Assembly: GCF_051014685.1 (NCBI RefSeq)
Contig: NW_027479255.1
Location: 1 to 64,000 of the forward strand
Length of the DNA stretch: 64,000 bases
Source of the DNA: Ptiloglossa arizonensis
Lineage: Eukaryota; Arthropoda; Insecta; Hymenoptera; Colletidae
Direction of reading: 5' to 3'
Positions 1-14,509 of this stretch are shown piece after piece. Every line of letters starts with the position of its first letter. The first letter of the stretch is position 1. The translations under genes and the position numbers were made by a program. The notes beneath the pieces are model-generated. The model saw only the letters and a program-made list of their open reading frames with translations, made no database searches and was not told the DNA's origin.

Positions 1-2686
1 TAACGTATAACGTATAACGTATAACGTATAACGTATAACGTATAACGTATAACGTATAACGTATAACGTATAACGTATAAAGTATAACGTATAACGTATA
101 ACGTATAACGTATAACGTATAACGTATAACGTATATCGTATAACGTATAACGTATAACGTATAACGTATAACGTATAACGTATAACGTATAACGTATAAC
201 GTATAGCGTATAACGTATAACGTATAACGTATAACGTATAACGTATAACGTATAAGGTATAACGTATGACGTATAACTTATAACGTATAACGTATAACGT
301 ATAACGTATAACGTATAACGTATAGCGTATAACGTATAACGTACAACGATTAACGTAAAACGTATGACGTATTACATATTACGTATAACGTATAACGTAC
401 AACGTATAACGTATAACGTACAACGTATAACGTATAACGTATATCCTATAACGCATAACGTATAACGTATAACGTATAACGTATAACGTATAACGTATAA
501 CGTATAACGTATAACGTATAACGTATAACGTATAACGTATAACGTATAACGTATAACGTATGTCGTATAACGTATAACGTATAACGTATAACGTATAACG
601 TATAACGTATAACGTATAACGTATAACGTATAACGTATGTCGTATAACGTATAACGTATAACGTATAACGTATAACGTATAACGTATAACGTATAACGTA
701 TAACGTATAACGTATAACGTATAACGTATAACGTATAACGTATAACGTATAACGCATAACGTATAACGTATAACGTATAACGTATAACGTATAACGTATA
801 ACGTATAACGTATAACGTATGTCGTATAACGTATAACGTATAACGTATAACGTATAACGTATAACGTATAGCGTATAACGTATAACGTATAACGATTAAC
901 GTAAAACGTATGACGTATTACATATTACGTATAACGTATAACGTATAACGTATAACGTATAACGTATAACGTATAACGTATAACGTATAACGTATAACGT
1001 ATAACGTATAACGTATAACGTATAACGTATAACGTATAACGTATAACGTATAACGTATAACGTATAACGTATAACGTATAACGTATAGCGTATAACGTAT
1101 AACGTATAACGTATAACGTATAACGTATAACGTACAACGTATAACGTATAACGTATATCCTATAACGCATAGCGTATAACGTATAACGTATAACGTATAA
1201 CGTATAACGTATAACGTATAACGTATAACGTATAACGTATAACGTATAACGTATAACGTATAACGTATAACGTATAACGTATAACGTATAACGTATAACG
1301 TATAACGTATAACGTATAACGTATAACGTATAACGTATAACGTATAACGTATAACGTATAACGTATAACGTATAACGTATAACGTATAACGTATAACGTA
1401 TAACGTATAACGTATAACGTATAACGTATAACGTATAACGTATAACGTATAACGTATAACGTATAACGTATAACGTATAGCGTATAACGTATAACGTATA
1501 ACGTATAACGTATAACGTATAACGTATAACGTATAACGATTAACGTAAAACGTATGACGTATTACATATTACGTATAACGTATAACGTATAACGTATAAC
1601 GTATAACGTATAACGTATAACGTATAACGTATAACGCATAAGGTATAACGTATAACGTATAACGCATAACGTATAACGTATAACGTATAACGTATAACGT
1701 ATAACGTATAACGTATAACGTATAACGTATGTCGTATAACGTATAACGTATAACGTATAACGTATAACGTATAACGTATAACGTATAACGTATAACGTAT
1801 AACGTATAACGTATAACGTATAACGTATAACGTATAACGCATAACGTATAACGCATAACGTATAACGTATAACGTATAACGTATAACGTATAACGTATAA
1901 CGTATAACGTATAACGTATGTCGTATAACGTATAACGTATAACGTATAACGTATAACGTATAACGTATAACGTATAACGTATAACGTATAACGTATGTCG
2001 TATAACGTGTAACGTATAACGTATAACGTATAACGTATAACGTATAACGTATAACGTATAACGTATAACGTATAACGTATAACGTATAACGTATAACGTA
2101 TAACGTATAACGTATAACGTATAACGTATAACGTATAACGTATAACGTATAGCGTAAAACGTATAACGTATAACGATTAACGTAAAACGTATGACGTATT
2201 ACATATTACGTATAACGTATAACGTATAACGTATAACGTATAACGTATAACGTATAACGTATAACGTATAACGTATAACGTATAACGTATAACGTATAAC
2301 GTATAACGTATAACGTATAACGTATAACGTATAACGTATAACGTATAACGTATAACGTATAACGTATAGCGTATAACGTATAACGTATAACGTATAACGT
2401 ATAACGTATAACGTACAACGTATAACGTATAACGTATATCCTATAACGCATAACGTATAACGTATAACGTATAACGTATAACGTATAACGTATAACGTAT
2501 AACGTATAACGTATAACGTATAACGTATAACGTATAACGTATAACGTATAACGTATAACGTATAACGTATAACGTATAACGTATAACGTATAACGTATAA
2601 CGTATAACGTATAACGTATAACGTATAACGTATAACGTATAACGTACAACGTAAAACGTATAACGCATAACGTATAACGTACAACG
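1..2686. repeat. Array block 1: near-pure heptads with sparse A-type landmarks
   Basis: This is the most homogeneous part of the window. A-type landmarks, recognised by ATTACATATT after TATGACG, start at 371, 917, 1561 and 2198, spaced 546, 644 and 637 bases (78, 92 and 91 units). The marker TATATCC is at 440, 1154 and 2435. The stretch from about 888 to 1170 reappears 1,281 bases later at about 2169-2451 with TATAGCG and TATATCC in the same places. TATGTCG variants at 559/636 reappear as 1917/1994, an offset of 1,358. All these offsets are whole units. No gene or site is visible. Confidence 0.9.
1175..1476. repeat. Longest perfect run noticed, about 43 identical units
   Basis: About 302 bases without a single departure from the consensus, bounded by TATAGCG-type units on both sides. 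Comparable perfect runs of about 290 bases lie near 17,365-17,653, 22,004-22,292 and 25,961-26,253, but those are copies of one another. Such runs point to recent local expansion or homogenisation. Confidence 0.85.
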
Positions 2687-4051
2687 TGTAACGAAGAACG
2701 TATAACGAATAATGTAAAACGTGTAACGTATTACATATTACGTATAACGTATAACGTGTATCGTATAACGTATAACGTATAACGTATAACGTATAACGTA
2801 TAACGTATAACGCATAACGTATAACGTATAACGTATAACGTATAACGTATAACGTATGACGTATAACGTATAACGTATAACGTATAACGTGTAACGAAGA
2901 ACGTACAACGTGTAACGAAGAACGTATAACGAATAATGTAAAACGTGTAACGTATTACATATTACGTATAACGTATAACGTGTATCGTGTAACCTATGAC
3001 GTATAACGTATAACGTATAACGCATAACGTACAACGTACAACGTAAAACGTATAACGCATAACGTATAACGTACAACGTGTAACGAAGAACCTATATCGA
3101 ATAATGTAAAACGTGTAACCTATTACATATTACGTATAACGTATGACGTGTATCGTGTAACCTACGACGTATAACGTATAACGTATAACGTATAACGTAT
3201 AACGTATAACGTATAACGTATAACGTATAACGTATAACGTATAACGTATAACGTATAACGTATAACGTATAACGTATAACGTACAACGTAAAACGTATAA
3301 CGCATAACGTATAACGTACAACGTGTAACGAAGAACGTATAACGAATAATGTAAATCGTGTAACCTATTACATATTACGTATAACGTATAACGTATAACG
3401 TATAACGTATAACGTATAACGTATAACGTATAACGTATAACGTATAACGTATAACGTATAACGTATAACGTATAACGTATAACGTATAACGTATAACGTA
3501 TAACGTATAACGTATAACGTATAACGTATAACGTATAACGTGTAACGAAGAACGTATAACGTAAAACGTATAACGTATAACGTATAACGTATAACGTATA
3601 ACGTATAACGTATAACGTATAACGTATAACGTATAACGTATAACGTACAACGTAAAACGTATAACGCATAACGTATAACGTACAACGTGTAACGAAGAAC
3701 GTATAACGAATAATGTAAATCGTGTAACCTATTACATATTACGTATAACGTATAACGTGTATCGTGTAACCTATGACGTATAACGTATAACGTATAACGC
3801 ATAACGTATAACGTATAACGTATAACGTATAACGTATAACGTATGACGTATAACGTATAACGTATAACGTATAACGTGTAACGAAGAACGTATAACGTAC
3901 TACGTATAACGTATAACGTATAACGTATAACGTATAACGTTTAACGTATAACGTATAACTTATAACGTATAACGTATAACGTATAACGTATAACGTATAA
4001 CGTATAACGTACAACGTAAAACGTATAACGCATAACGTATAACGTACAACG

Positions 4052-4268
4052 TGTAACGAAGAACGTATAACGAATAATGTAAAACGTGTAACGTATTACA
4101 TATTACGTATAACGTATAACGTGTATCGTGTAACCTATGACGTATAACGTATAACGTATAACGCATAACGTACAACGTAAAACGTATAACGCATAACGTA
4201 TAACGTACAACGTGTAACGAAGAACCTATATCGAATAATGTAAAACGTGTAACCTATTACATATTACG
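4052..4268. repeat. B-cassette doublet 1 (161-bp spacing)
   Basis: Two B cassettes with marks at 4095 and 4256. The first carries AAGAACG and TATAACG in its second and third heptads. The second carries AAGAACC and TATATCG. In this copy the second cassette is followed by TATAACG before TATGACG, unlike the other four doublets, which have TATAACT there. Confidence 0.85.
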
Positions 4269-5017
4269 TATAACGTATGACGTGTATCGTGTAACCTACG
4301 ACGTATAACGTATAACGTATAACGTATAACGTATAACGTATAACGTATAACGTATAACGTATAACGTATAACGTATAACGTGTAACGTATAACGTATAAC
4401 GTATTACGTATAACGTATAACGTATAACGTATAACGTATAACGTATAACGTATAACGTATAACGTATAACGTATAACGTATAACGTATAGCGTATAACGT
4501 ATAACGTATAACGTATAACGTATAACGTATAACGTATAACGTATATCGTATAACGTATAACGTATGACGTATAACGTATAACGTATAACGTGTATCGTGT
4601 AAGCTATGACGTATAACGTATAACGTATAACGTATAACGTATAACGTATAACGTATAACGTATAACGTATAACGTATAACGTATAACGTATAACGTATAA
4701 CGTATAACGTATAACGTATAACGTATAACGTATAACGTATAACGTATAACGTATAACGTATAACGTATAACGTATAACGTATAACGTATAACGTATAACG
4801 TAGAACGTATAACGTATAACGTACAACGTAAAACGTATAACGTATAACGTGTATCGTGTAACCTATGACGTATAACCTATAACGTATAACGCATAACGTA
4901 TAACGTATAACGTATAACGTATAACGTATAACGTATAACGTATAACGTATAACGTAGAACGTATAACGTATAACGTACAACGTAAAACGTATAACGCATA
5001 ACGTATAACGTACAACG

Positions 5018-5234
5018 TGTAACGAAGAACGTATAACGAATAATGTAAAACGTGTAACGTATTACATATTACGTATAACGTATAACGTGTATCGTGTAAC
5101 CTATGACGTATAACGTATAACGTATAACGCATAACGTACAACGTAAAACGTATAACGCATAACGTATAACGTACAACGTGTAACGAAGAACCTATATCGA
5201 ATAATGTAAAACGTGTAACCTATTACATATTACG
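5018..5234. repeat. B-cassette doublet 2
   Basis: Marks at 5061 and 5222, same internal order as the 4,052 copy, followed by the TATAACT subtype unit. Confidence 0.85.
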
Positions 5235-6299
5235 TATAACTTATGACGTGTATCGTGTAACCTACGACGTATAACGTATAACGTATAACGTATAACGTAT
5301 AACGTATAACGTATAACGTATAACGTATAACGTATAACGTATAACGTATAACGTATAACGTATAACGTATAACGTATAACGTATAACGTATAACGTAGAA
5401 CGTATAACGTATAACGTACAACGTAAAACGTATAACGTATAACGTGTATCGTGTAACCTATGACGTATAACCTATAACGTATAACGCATAACGTATAACG
5501 TATAACGTATAACGTATAAAGTATAACGTATAACGTATAACGTATAACGTATAACGTATTACGTATAACGTATAACGTAAAACGTATAACGTATAACGTA
5601 TAACGTATAACGTATAACGTATAACGTATAACTAATAACGTATAACGTATAACGTAAAACGTATAACGTATAACGTATAACGTATAACGTATAACGTATA
5701 ACGTCTAACGTATAACGTATAACGTATAACGTATAACGTATAACGTAGAACGTATAACGTATAACGTACAACGTAAAACGTATAACGTATAACGTGTATC
5801 GTGTAACCTATGACGTATAACCTATAACGTATAACGCATAACGTATAACGTATAACGTATAACGTATAACGTATAACGTATAACGTATAACGTATAACGT
5901 ATAACGTGTAACGTATAACGTATAATGTATAACGTATAACGCATAACGTATAACGTATAACGTATAACGTATAACGTATAACGTATAACGTATAACGTGT
6001 ATCGTGTAAGCTATGACGTTTAACGTATAACGTATAACGTATAACGTATAACGTATAACGTATAACGTATAACGTATAACGTATAACGTATAACGTATAA
6101 CGTATAACGTATAACGTATAACGTATAACGTATAACGTATAACGTATAACGTATAACGTATAACGTATAACGTATAACGTATAACGTATAACGTATAACG
6201 TACAACGTAGAACGTATAACGCATAATGTATAACGTACAACGTGTAACGAAGAACCTATAACGAATAATGTAAAACGTGTAACCTATTACATATTACGT

Positions 6300-6815
6300 A
6301 TAACGTACTACGAATAACGTATAACGTATAACGTATAACGTATAACGTTTAACGTATAACGTATAACGTATAACGTATAACGTCTAACGTATAACGTATA
6401 ACGTATAACGTACAACGTAAAACGTATAACGCATAACGTATAACGTACAACGTGTAACGAAGAACGTATAACGAATAATGTAAAACGTGTAACGTATTAC
6501 ATATTACGTATAACGTATAACGTGTATCGTGTAACCTATGACGTATAACGTATAACGTATAACGCATAACGTACAACGTAAAACGTATAACGCATAACGT
6601 ATAACGTACAACGTGTAACGAAGAACCTATATCGAATAATGTAAAACGTGTAACCTATTACATATTACGTATAACTTATGACGTGTATCGTGTAACCTAC
6701 GACGTATAACGTATAACGTATAACGTATAACGTATAACGTATAACGTATAACGTATAACGTATAACGTATAACGTATAACGTATAACGTATAACGTATAA
6801 CGTATAACGTATAAC
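6300..6815. repeat. Duplicated segment, copy 1 (partner at 9,130-9,645)
   Basis: The unit pair TACTACG/AATAACG at 6306, TCTAACG, and the following cassette doublet recur at an offset of 2,830 bases (9136 onward). 2,830 leaves remainder 2 on division by 7, exactly the +2 insertion at 8,021 lying between the copies. The right edge is blurred because both sides become pure consensus; a TATTACG unit just beyond (6817 and 9661) shows a further 14-base, two-unit length difference. Confidence 0.8.
6453..6669. repeat. B-cassette doublet 3
   Basis: Marks at 6496 and 6657, TATAACT subtype. It lies inside the segment that is repeated 2,830 bases downstream, so it is the direct counterpart of the doublet at 9,283. 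Confidence 0.85.
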
Positions 6816-8020
6816 GTATTACGTATAACGTATAACGTATAACGTATAACGTATAACGTATAACGTATAACGTATAACGTATAACGTATAACGTATAACG
6901 TATAACGTATAACGTATAACGTATAACGTATAACGTATAACGTATAACGTATAACGTATAACGTATAACGTATAACGTAGAACGTATAACGTATAACGTA
7001 CAACGTAAAACGTATAACGCATAACGTATAACGTACAACGTGTAACGAAGAACGTATAACGAATAAAGTAAAACGTGTATCCTATTACATATTACGTATA
7101 ACGTATGACGTGTATCGTGTAACCTACGACGTATAACGTATAACGTATAACGTATAACGTATAACGTATAACGTATAACGTATAACGTATAACGTATAAC
7201 GTATAACGTATAACGTATAACGTATAACGTATAACGTATAACGTATAACGTGTAACGAAGAACGTATAACGTAAAACGTATAACGTATAACGTATAACGT
7301 ATAACGTATAACGTATAACGTATAACGTATAACGCATAACGTATAACGTATAACGTGTATCGTGTAAGCTATGACGTATAACGTATAACGTATAACGTAT
7401 AACGTGTAACGAAGAACGTATAACGTAAAACGTATAACGTATAACGTATAACGTATAACGTATATCGTATAACGTATAACGTATAACGTATAACGTATAA
7501 CGTATAACGTACAACGTAAAACGTATAACGCATAACGTATAACGTACAACGTGTAACGAAGAACGTATAACGAATAATGTAAAACGTGTAACTTATTACA
7601 TATTACGTATAACGTATAACGTGTATCGTGTAACCTATGACGTATAACGTATAACGTATAAGGCATTACGTATAACGTATAACGTATAACGTATAACGTA
7701 TAACGTATAACGTATAACGTAAAACGTATAACGTATAACGTATAACGTATAACGCATAACGTATAACGTATAACGTATAACGTAAAACTTATAACGTATA
7801 ACGTATAACGTATAACGTATAACGTATAACGTATAACGTATAACGTATAACGTATAACGTATAACGTATAACGTATAACGTATAACGTATAACGTATAAC
7901 GTATAACGTATAACGTATAACGTATAACGTATAACGTATAACGTATAACGTATAACGTACAACGTATAACGTATAACGTACAACGTATAACGTATAACGT
8001 ATAACGTATAACGTGTAACG

Positions 8021-8029
8021 TATATAACG
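8021..8029. other. Phase break +2
   Basis: TATATAACG, a 9-base unit with an extra TA. Unit-ending G positions shift from remainder 5 to remainder 0 (mod 7). It is the only break in the first 16.6 kb. The - strand reading frame stays open across it because all frames encode the same heptapeptide. Confidence 0.92.
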
Positions 8030-9282
8030 TATAACGTGTGACGTATAACGTATAACGTGTATCGTATAACGTATAACGTATAACTTATAACGTATAACGT
8101 ATAACGTATAACGTATAACGTATGACGTATAACGTATAACGTATAACGTATAACGTATAACGTATAACGTATAAGGTATAACGTATAACGTGTAACGTAT
8201 AACGTATAACGTGCAACGTATAACGTATAACGTGTAACTTATAACGTATAACGTATAACGTATTACGTGTGACGTATAACGTATAACGTGTAACGTATAA
8301 CGTATAACGTATAAAGTATAACGTATAACGTATAACGTATAACGTATAACGTATGACGTATAACGTATAACGTATAACGTATAACGTGTAACGAAGAACG
8401 TATAACGTACTACGTATAACGTATAACGTATAACGTATAACGTATAACGTTTAACGTATAACGTATAACGTATAACGTATAACGTATAACGTATAACGTA
8501 TAACGTATAACGTAAAACGTATAACGTATAACGTATAACGTATAACGTATAACGTATAACGTATAACGTATAACGTATAACGTATAACGTATAATGTATA
8601 ACGTATAACGTATAACGTATAACGTATAACGTATAACGTGTAACGTATAACGTATAATGTATAACGTATAACGCATAACGTATAACGTATAACGTATAAC
8701 GTATAACGTATAACGTATAACGTATAACGTGTATCGTGTAAGCTATGACGTATAACGTATAACGTATAACGTATAACGTATAACGTATAACGTATAACGT
8801 ATAACGTATAACGTATAACGTATAACGTATAACGTATAACGTATAACGTATAACGTATAACGTATAACGTATAACGTACAACGAAAAACGTATAACGCAT
8901 AATGTATAACGTACAACGTGTAACGAAGAACGTATAACGAATAATGTAAAACGTGTAACCTATTACATATTACGTATAACGTATAACGTGTATCGTGTAA
9001 CCTATGACGTATAACGTATAACGTATAACGCATAACGTATAACGTATAACGTATAACGTATAACGTATAACGTATAACGTATGACGTATAACGTATAACG
9101 TATAACGTATAACGTGTAACGAAGAACGTATAACGTACTACGAATAACGTATAACGTATAACGTATAACGTATAACGTTTAACGTATAACGTATAACGTA
9201 TAACGTATAACGTCTAACGTATAACGTATAACGTATAACGTACAACGTAAAACGTATAACGCATAACGTATAACGTACAACG

Positions 9283-9499
9283 TGTAACGAAGAACGTATA
9301 ACGAATAATGTAAAACGTGTAACGTATTACATATTACGTATAACGTATAACGTGTATCGTGTAACCTATGACGTATAACGTATAACGTATAACGCATAAC
9401 GTACAACGTAAAACGTATAACGCATAACGTATAACGTACAACGTGTAACGAAGAACCTATATCGAATAATGTAAAACGTGTAACCTATTACATATTACG
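9283..9499. repeat. B-cassette doublet 4
   Basis: Marks at 9326 and 9487, TATAACT subtype, the 2,830-base counterpart of doublet 3. Confidence 0.85.
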
Positions 9500-10206
9500 T
9501 ATAACTTATGACGTGTATCGTGTAACCTACGACGTATAACGTATAACGTATAACGTATAACGTATAACGTATAACGTATAACGTATAACGTATAACGTAT
9601 AACGTATAACGTATAACGTATAACGTATAACGTATAACGTATAACGTATAACGTATAACGTATTACGTATAACGTATAACGTATAACGTATAACGTATAA
9701 CGTATAACGTATAACGTATAACGCATAACGTATAACGTATAACGTATAACGTATAACGTATAACGTATAACGTATAACGTATAACGTGTAACGAAGAACG
9801 TATAACGTAAAACGTATAACGTATAACGTATAACGTATAACGTATAACGTATAACGTATAACGTATAACGTATAACGTATAACGTATAACGTATAACGTA
9901 TAACGTATAACGTATAACGTATAGCGTATAACGTATAACGTATAACGTATAACGTATAACGTATAACGTATAACGTATATCGTATAACGTATAACGTATA
10001 ACGTATAACGTATAACGTATAACGTGTATCGTGTAAGCTATGACGTATAACGTATAACGTATAACGTATAACGTATAACGTATAACGTATAACGTATAAC
10101 GTATAACGTATAACGTATAACGTATAACGTATAACGTATAACGTAGAACGTATAACGTATAACGTACAACGTAAAACGTATAACGCATAACGTATAACGT
10201 ACAACG

Positions 10207-10423
10207 TGTAACGAAGAACGTATAACGAATAATGTAAAACGTGTAACGTATTACATATTACGTATAACGTATAACGTGTATCGTGTAACCTATGACGTAT
10301 AACGTATAACGTATAACGCATAACGTACAACGTAAAACGTATAACGCATAACGTATAACGTACAACGTGTAACGAAGAACCTATATCGAATAATGTAAAA
10401 CGTGTAACCTATTACATATTACG
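10207..10423. repeat. B-cassette doublet 5
   Basis: Marks at 10250 and 10411, TATAACT subtype. After this doublet B-type cassettes are absent until one isolated copy at about 29.9 kb and a group at 50-58 kb. Confidence 0.85.
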
Positions 10424-12250
10424 TATAACTTATGACGTGTATCGTGTAACCTACGACGTATAACGTATAACGTATAACGTATAACGTATAACGTATAACG
10501 TATAACGTATAACGTATAACGTATAACGTATAACGTATAACGTATAACGTATAACGTATAACGTATAACGTATAACGTATAACGTATAACGTATAACGTA
10601 TAACGTATGACGTATAACGTATAACGTATAACGTGTAACGTATAACGTATAACGTATAAGGTATAACGTATAACGTGTAACGTATAACGTATAACGTGCA
10701 ACGTATTACGTATAACGTGTAACGTATAACGTATAACGTATAACGTATTACGTGTGACGTATAACGTATAACGTGTAACGTATAACGTATAACGTATAAA
10801 GTATAACGTATAACGTATAACGTATAACGTATAACGTATGACGTATAACGTATAAAGTGTAACGTATAACGTGTAACGAAGAACGTATAACGTACTACGT
10901 ATAACGTATAACGTATAACGTATAACGTATAACGTATAACGTATAACGTATAACGTGTAACGTATAACGTAAAACGTAAGACGTACTACATATTACGTAT
11001 AACGTATAACGTATAACGTATAACGTATAACGTATAACGTATAACGTATAACGTATGACGTGTAACGTATGACGTGTAACGTATAACGTATAACGTATAA
11101 CGTATAACCTATAACGTATAACGTATAACGTATAACGTATAACGTATAACGTATAACGTATAACGTATAACGTATAACGTATAACGTTTAACGTATAACG
11201 TATAACGTATAACGTAACACCTATAACGTACAACGTATAACGTATAACGTATAACGTATAACGTATAAGGTATAACGTATAACGTATAACGTATAACGTA
11301 TAACGTATAACGTATAACGTATAACGTATAACGTATAACGTATAACGTATAACGTATAACGTATAATGTATAACGTATAACGTATAACGTATAACGTATA
11401 ACGTATAACGTATAGCGTATAACGTATAACGTATAACGTATAACGTGTATCGTGTAAGCTATGACGTATAACGTATAACGTATAACGTATAACGTATAAC
11501 GTATAACGTATAACATATAACGTATAACGTATAACGTATAACGTATAACGTATAACGTATAACGTATAACGTATAACGTATAACGTATAACGTATAACGT
11601 ATAACGTATAACGTATAACGTATAACGTATAACGTATAACGTATAACGTATAACGTATAACGTATAACGTATAACGTATAACGTATAAAGTATAACGTAT
11701 AACGTATAACGTGTATCGTGTAAGCTATGACGTATAAGGTATAACGTATAACGTGTATTGTGTAAGATATGATGTATAACGTATAACGTAAAACGTATAA
11801 CGTGTAACGAAGAACGTATAACGTATAACGTATAACGTATAACGTATAACGTATAACGTATAACGTATAACGTATAACGTATAACGTATAACGTATAACG
11901 TATATCGTATACCGTATACCGTATAACGTATAGGGTATAACGTATAACGTATAACGTATAACGTATAACGTGTAACGAAGAACGTATAACGAATAACGTA
12001 AAACGTATAACATATATCCTATAACGCATAACGTATATCGTATAACGAATAACGTATAGCGAATAACGCATAACGTATACCGTATAACGTATAACGTATA
12101 ACGTATAACGTATAACGTATAACGTAAAACGTATAACGTGTAACGTATAACGTATAACGTATAACGTGTAACGTATAACGTATAACGTATAACGTATAAG
12201 GTATAACGTGTAACGTGTAACGTATAACGTATAACGTATAACGTATAACG

Positions 12251-12474
12251 TATCACGTGTAACGTATAACGTATAACGTATAACGTATAACGTGTAACGT
12301 ATAACGTATAACGTATAACGTATAACGTATAACGTATAACGTATAACGTATAACGTATAACGTATAACGCATAACGTATAACGCGTAACGTATAACGTAT
12401 AACGTATAACGTATAACGTATAACGTATAACGTATAACGTATAACGTATAACGTATAACGTATAACGTTTAACA
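12251..12474. repeat. 476-bp-offset duplication, copy 1
   Basis: The ordered markers TATCACG (12251), TGTAACG, CATAACG, CGTAACG and TTTAACA (12468) recur at 12727 to 12944. The offset of 476 bases is exactly 68 units. The intervening DNA has different markers, including TGAAACG and AAAGACG near 12,570, so this is a block duplication and not coincidence. Confidence 0.88.
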
Positions 12475-12726
12475 TATAACGTGTAACGTATAACGTATAA
12501 CGTATAACGCATAACGTATAACGTATAACGTATAACGTAAAACGTATAACGTATAACGTATAACGTATAACCTGAAACGAAAGACGTATAACGTATAACG
12601 TATAACGTATAACGTATAACGTATAACGTATAACGTATAACGTATAACGTATAACGTATAACGTATAACGTATAACGTATAACGTATAACGTATAACGTA
12701 TAACGTGTATCGTATAACGTATAACG

Positions 12727-12950
12727 TATCACGTGTAACGTATAACGTATAACGTATAACGTATAACGTGTAACGTATAACGTATAACGTATAACGTATA
12801 ACGTATAACGTATAACGTATAACGTATAACGTATAACGTATAACGCATAACGTATAACGCGTAACGTATAACGTATAACGTATAACGTATAACGTATAAC
12901 GTATAACGTATAACGTATAACGTATAACGTATAACGTATAACGTTTAACA
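12727..12950. repeat. 476-bp-offset duplication, copy 2
   Basis: Partner of 12,251-12,474, with the same marker order TATCACG through TTTAACA. Confidence 0.88.
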
Positions 12951-14509
12951 TATAACGTGTAACGTATAACGTATAACGTATAACGTATAACGTATAACGT
13001 ATAACGTATAAAGTATAACGTATAACGTATAACGTATAACGTATAACGTATAACGTATAACGTATAACGTGTATCGTATAACGTATAACGTATAAAGTAT
13101 AACGTATAAGGTATAACGTGTAACGTGTAACGTATAACGTATAACGTGTAACGTATAACGTATAACGTGTAACTTATAACGTATAACGTATAACGTGTAA
13201 CGTATAACGTATAACGTGTAACTTATATCGTATAACGTATAACGTGTATCTTGTAAGGTATGACGTATAACGTATAACGTATAACGTATAACGTGTAACG
13301 AATAGCGTATAACGTAAAACGTATAACGTATAACGTATAACGTATAACGTATAACGTATAACGTATAACGTATAACGTATAACGTATAACGTATAACGTA
13401 TAACGTATAACGTATAACGTATAACGTATAACGTATAACGTATAACGTATAACGTATAACGTATAACGTATAACGTATAACGTATAACGTATAACGTATA
13501 ACGTATAACGTATAACGTATAACATATAACGTATAACGTATAACGTGTAACGAAGAACGTATAACGTAAAACGTATAACGTATAACGTATAACGTATAAC
13601 GTATAACGTATAACGCATAACGTATAACGTATAACGTATAACGTATAACGTATAACGTATAACGTGTAACGTATAACGTATAACGTATAACGTATAACGT
13701 ATAACGTATAACGTATAACGTATAACGTATAACGTATAACGTATAACGTATAACGTATAACGTATAACGTATAACGTATAACGTATAACGTATAACGTGT
13801 AACGTATAACGTATAACGTGTAACGTATAACGTATAACGTGTGATGTGTATCGTATAACGTATAACGTATAACGTATAACGTATAACGTATAACGTATAA
13901 CGTATAACGTATGACGTATAACGTATAACGTATAACGTATAACGTATAACCTATAACGTGTAACGTATAACGTATAACGTATAAAGTATAACGTATAAGG
14001 AATAACGTGTAACGTGTAACGTATAACGTATAACGTGTAACGTATAACGTATAACGTGTAACTTATAACTTATAACGTATAACGTGTATCTTGTAAGCTA
14101 TGACGTATAACGTATAACGTATAACGTATAACGTGTAACGAATAACGTATAACGTAAAACGTATAACGTATAACGTATAACGTATAACGTATAACGTATA
14201 ACGTATAACGTATAACGTATAACGTATAACGTATAACGTGTAACGAATAACGTATAACGTAAAACGTATAACGTATAACGTATAACGTATAACGTGTAAC
14301 GTATAACGTATAACGTGTAACGTATAACGTATAACGTGTGATGTGTATCGTATAACGTATAACGTATAACGTATAACGTATAACGTATAACGTATAACGT
14401 ATAACGTATGACGTATAACGTATAACGTATAACGTGTAACGTATAACGTATAACGTGTAACGTATAACGTATAACGTGTGATGTGTATCGTATAACGTAT
14501 AACGTATAA

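Larger units (their letters stand above)
2687..10460. repeat. Array block 2: higher-order repeats with B-type cassettes
   Basis: Eighteen B-type cassettes occur here. Their ATTACATATT marks start at 2730, 2954, 3122, 3367, 3731, 4095, 4256, 5061, 5222, 6286, 6496, 6657, 7084, 7595, 8962, 9326, 9487, 10250 and 10411; the last pair ends the block, and 2954/3122 are close variants of one another. A typical cassette starts with TGTAACG then AAGAACG, continues through AATAATG and TAAAACG, and ends TATTACA then TATTACG. It is usually followed by TGTATCG, TGTAACC and TATGACG. Spacings repeat: 161 bases five times, 364 bases three times. Every spacing is a multiple of 7 except 7595 to 8962 (1,367), which spans the +2 insertion at 8,021. 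Confidence 0.9.
10461..14509. repeat. Array block 3: transitional region without B or C cassettes
   Basis: This stretch has scattered variants (TGTAACG, TATAAGG, TATATCG, TGTGACG, CATAACG), a degenerate landmark containing ACTACATATT near 10,985, and a dense patch of variants at about 11,890-12,080 (TATACCG, TATAGGG, AATAACG). Part of 10,640-10,900 resembles 8,170-8,410 (TATAAGG, TGCAACG, then AAGAACG and TACTACG). No gene or site is visible. Confidence 0.85.

Noticed and set aside
11890..12080. Dense cluster of variant units that might be a degraded gene or insertion
   Set aside because: Every unit still reads as a 7-base variant in phase (TATACCG, TATAGGG, AATAACG and others). There is no foreign sequence or target-site duplication.
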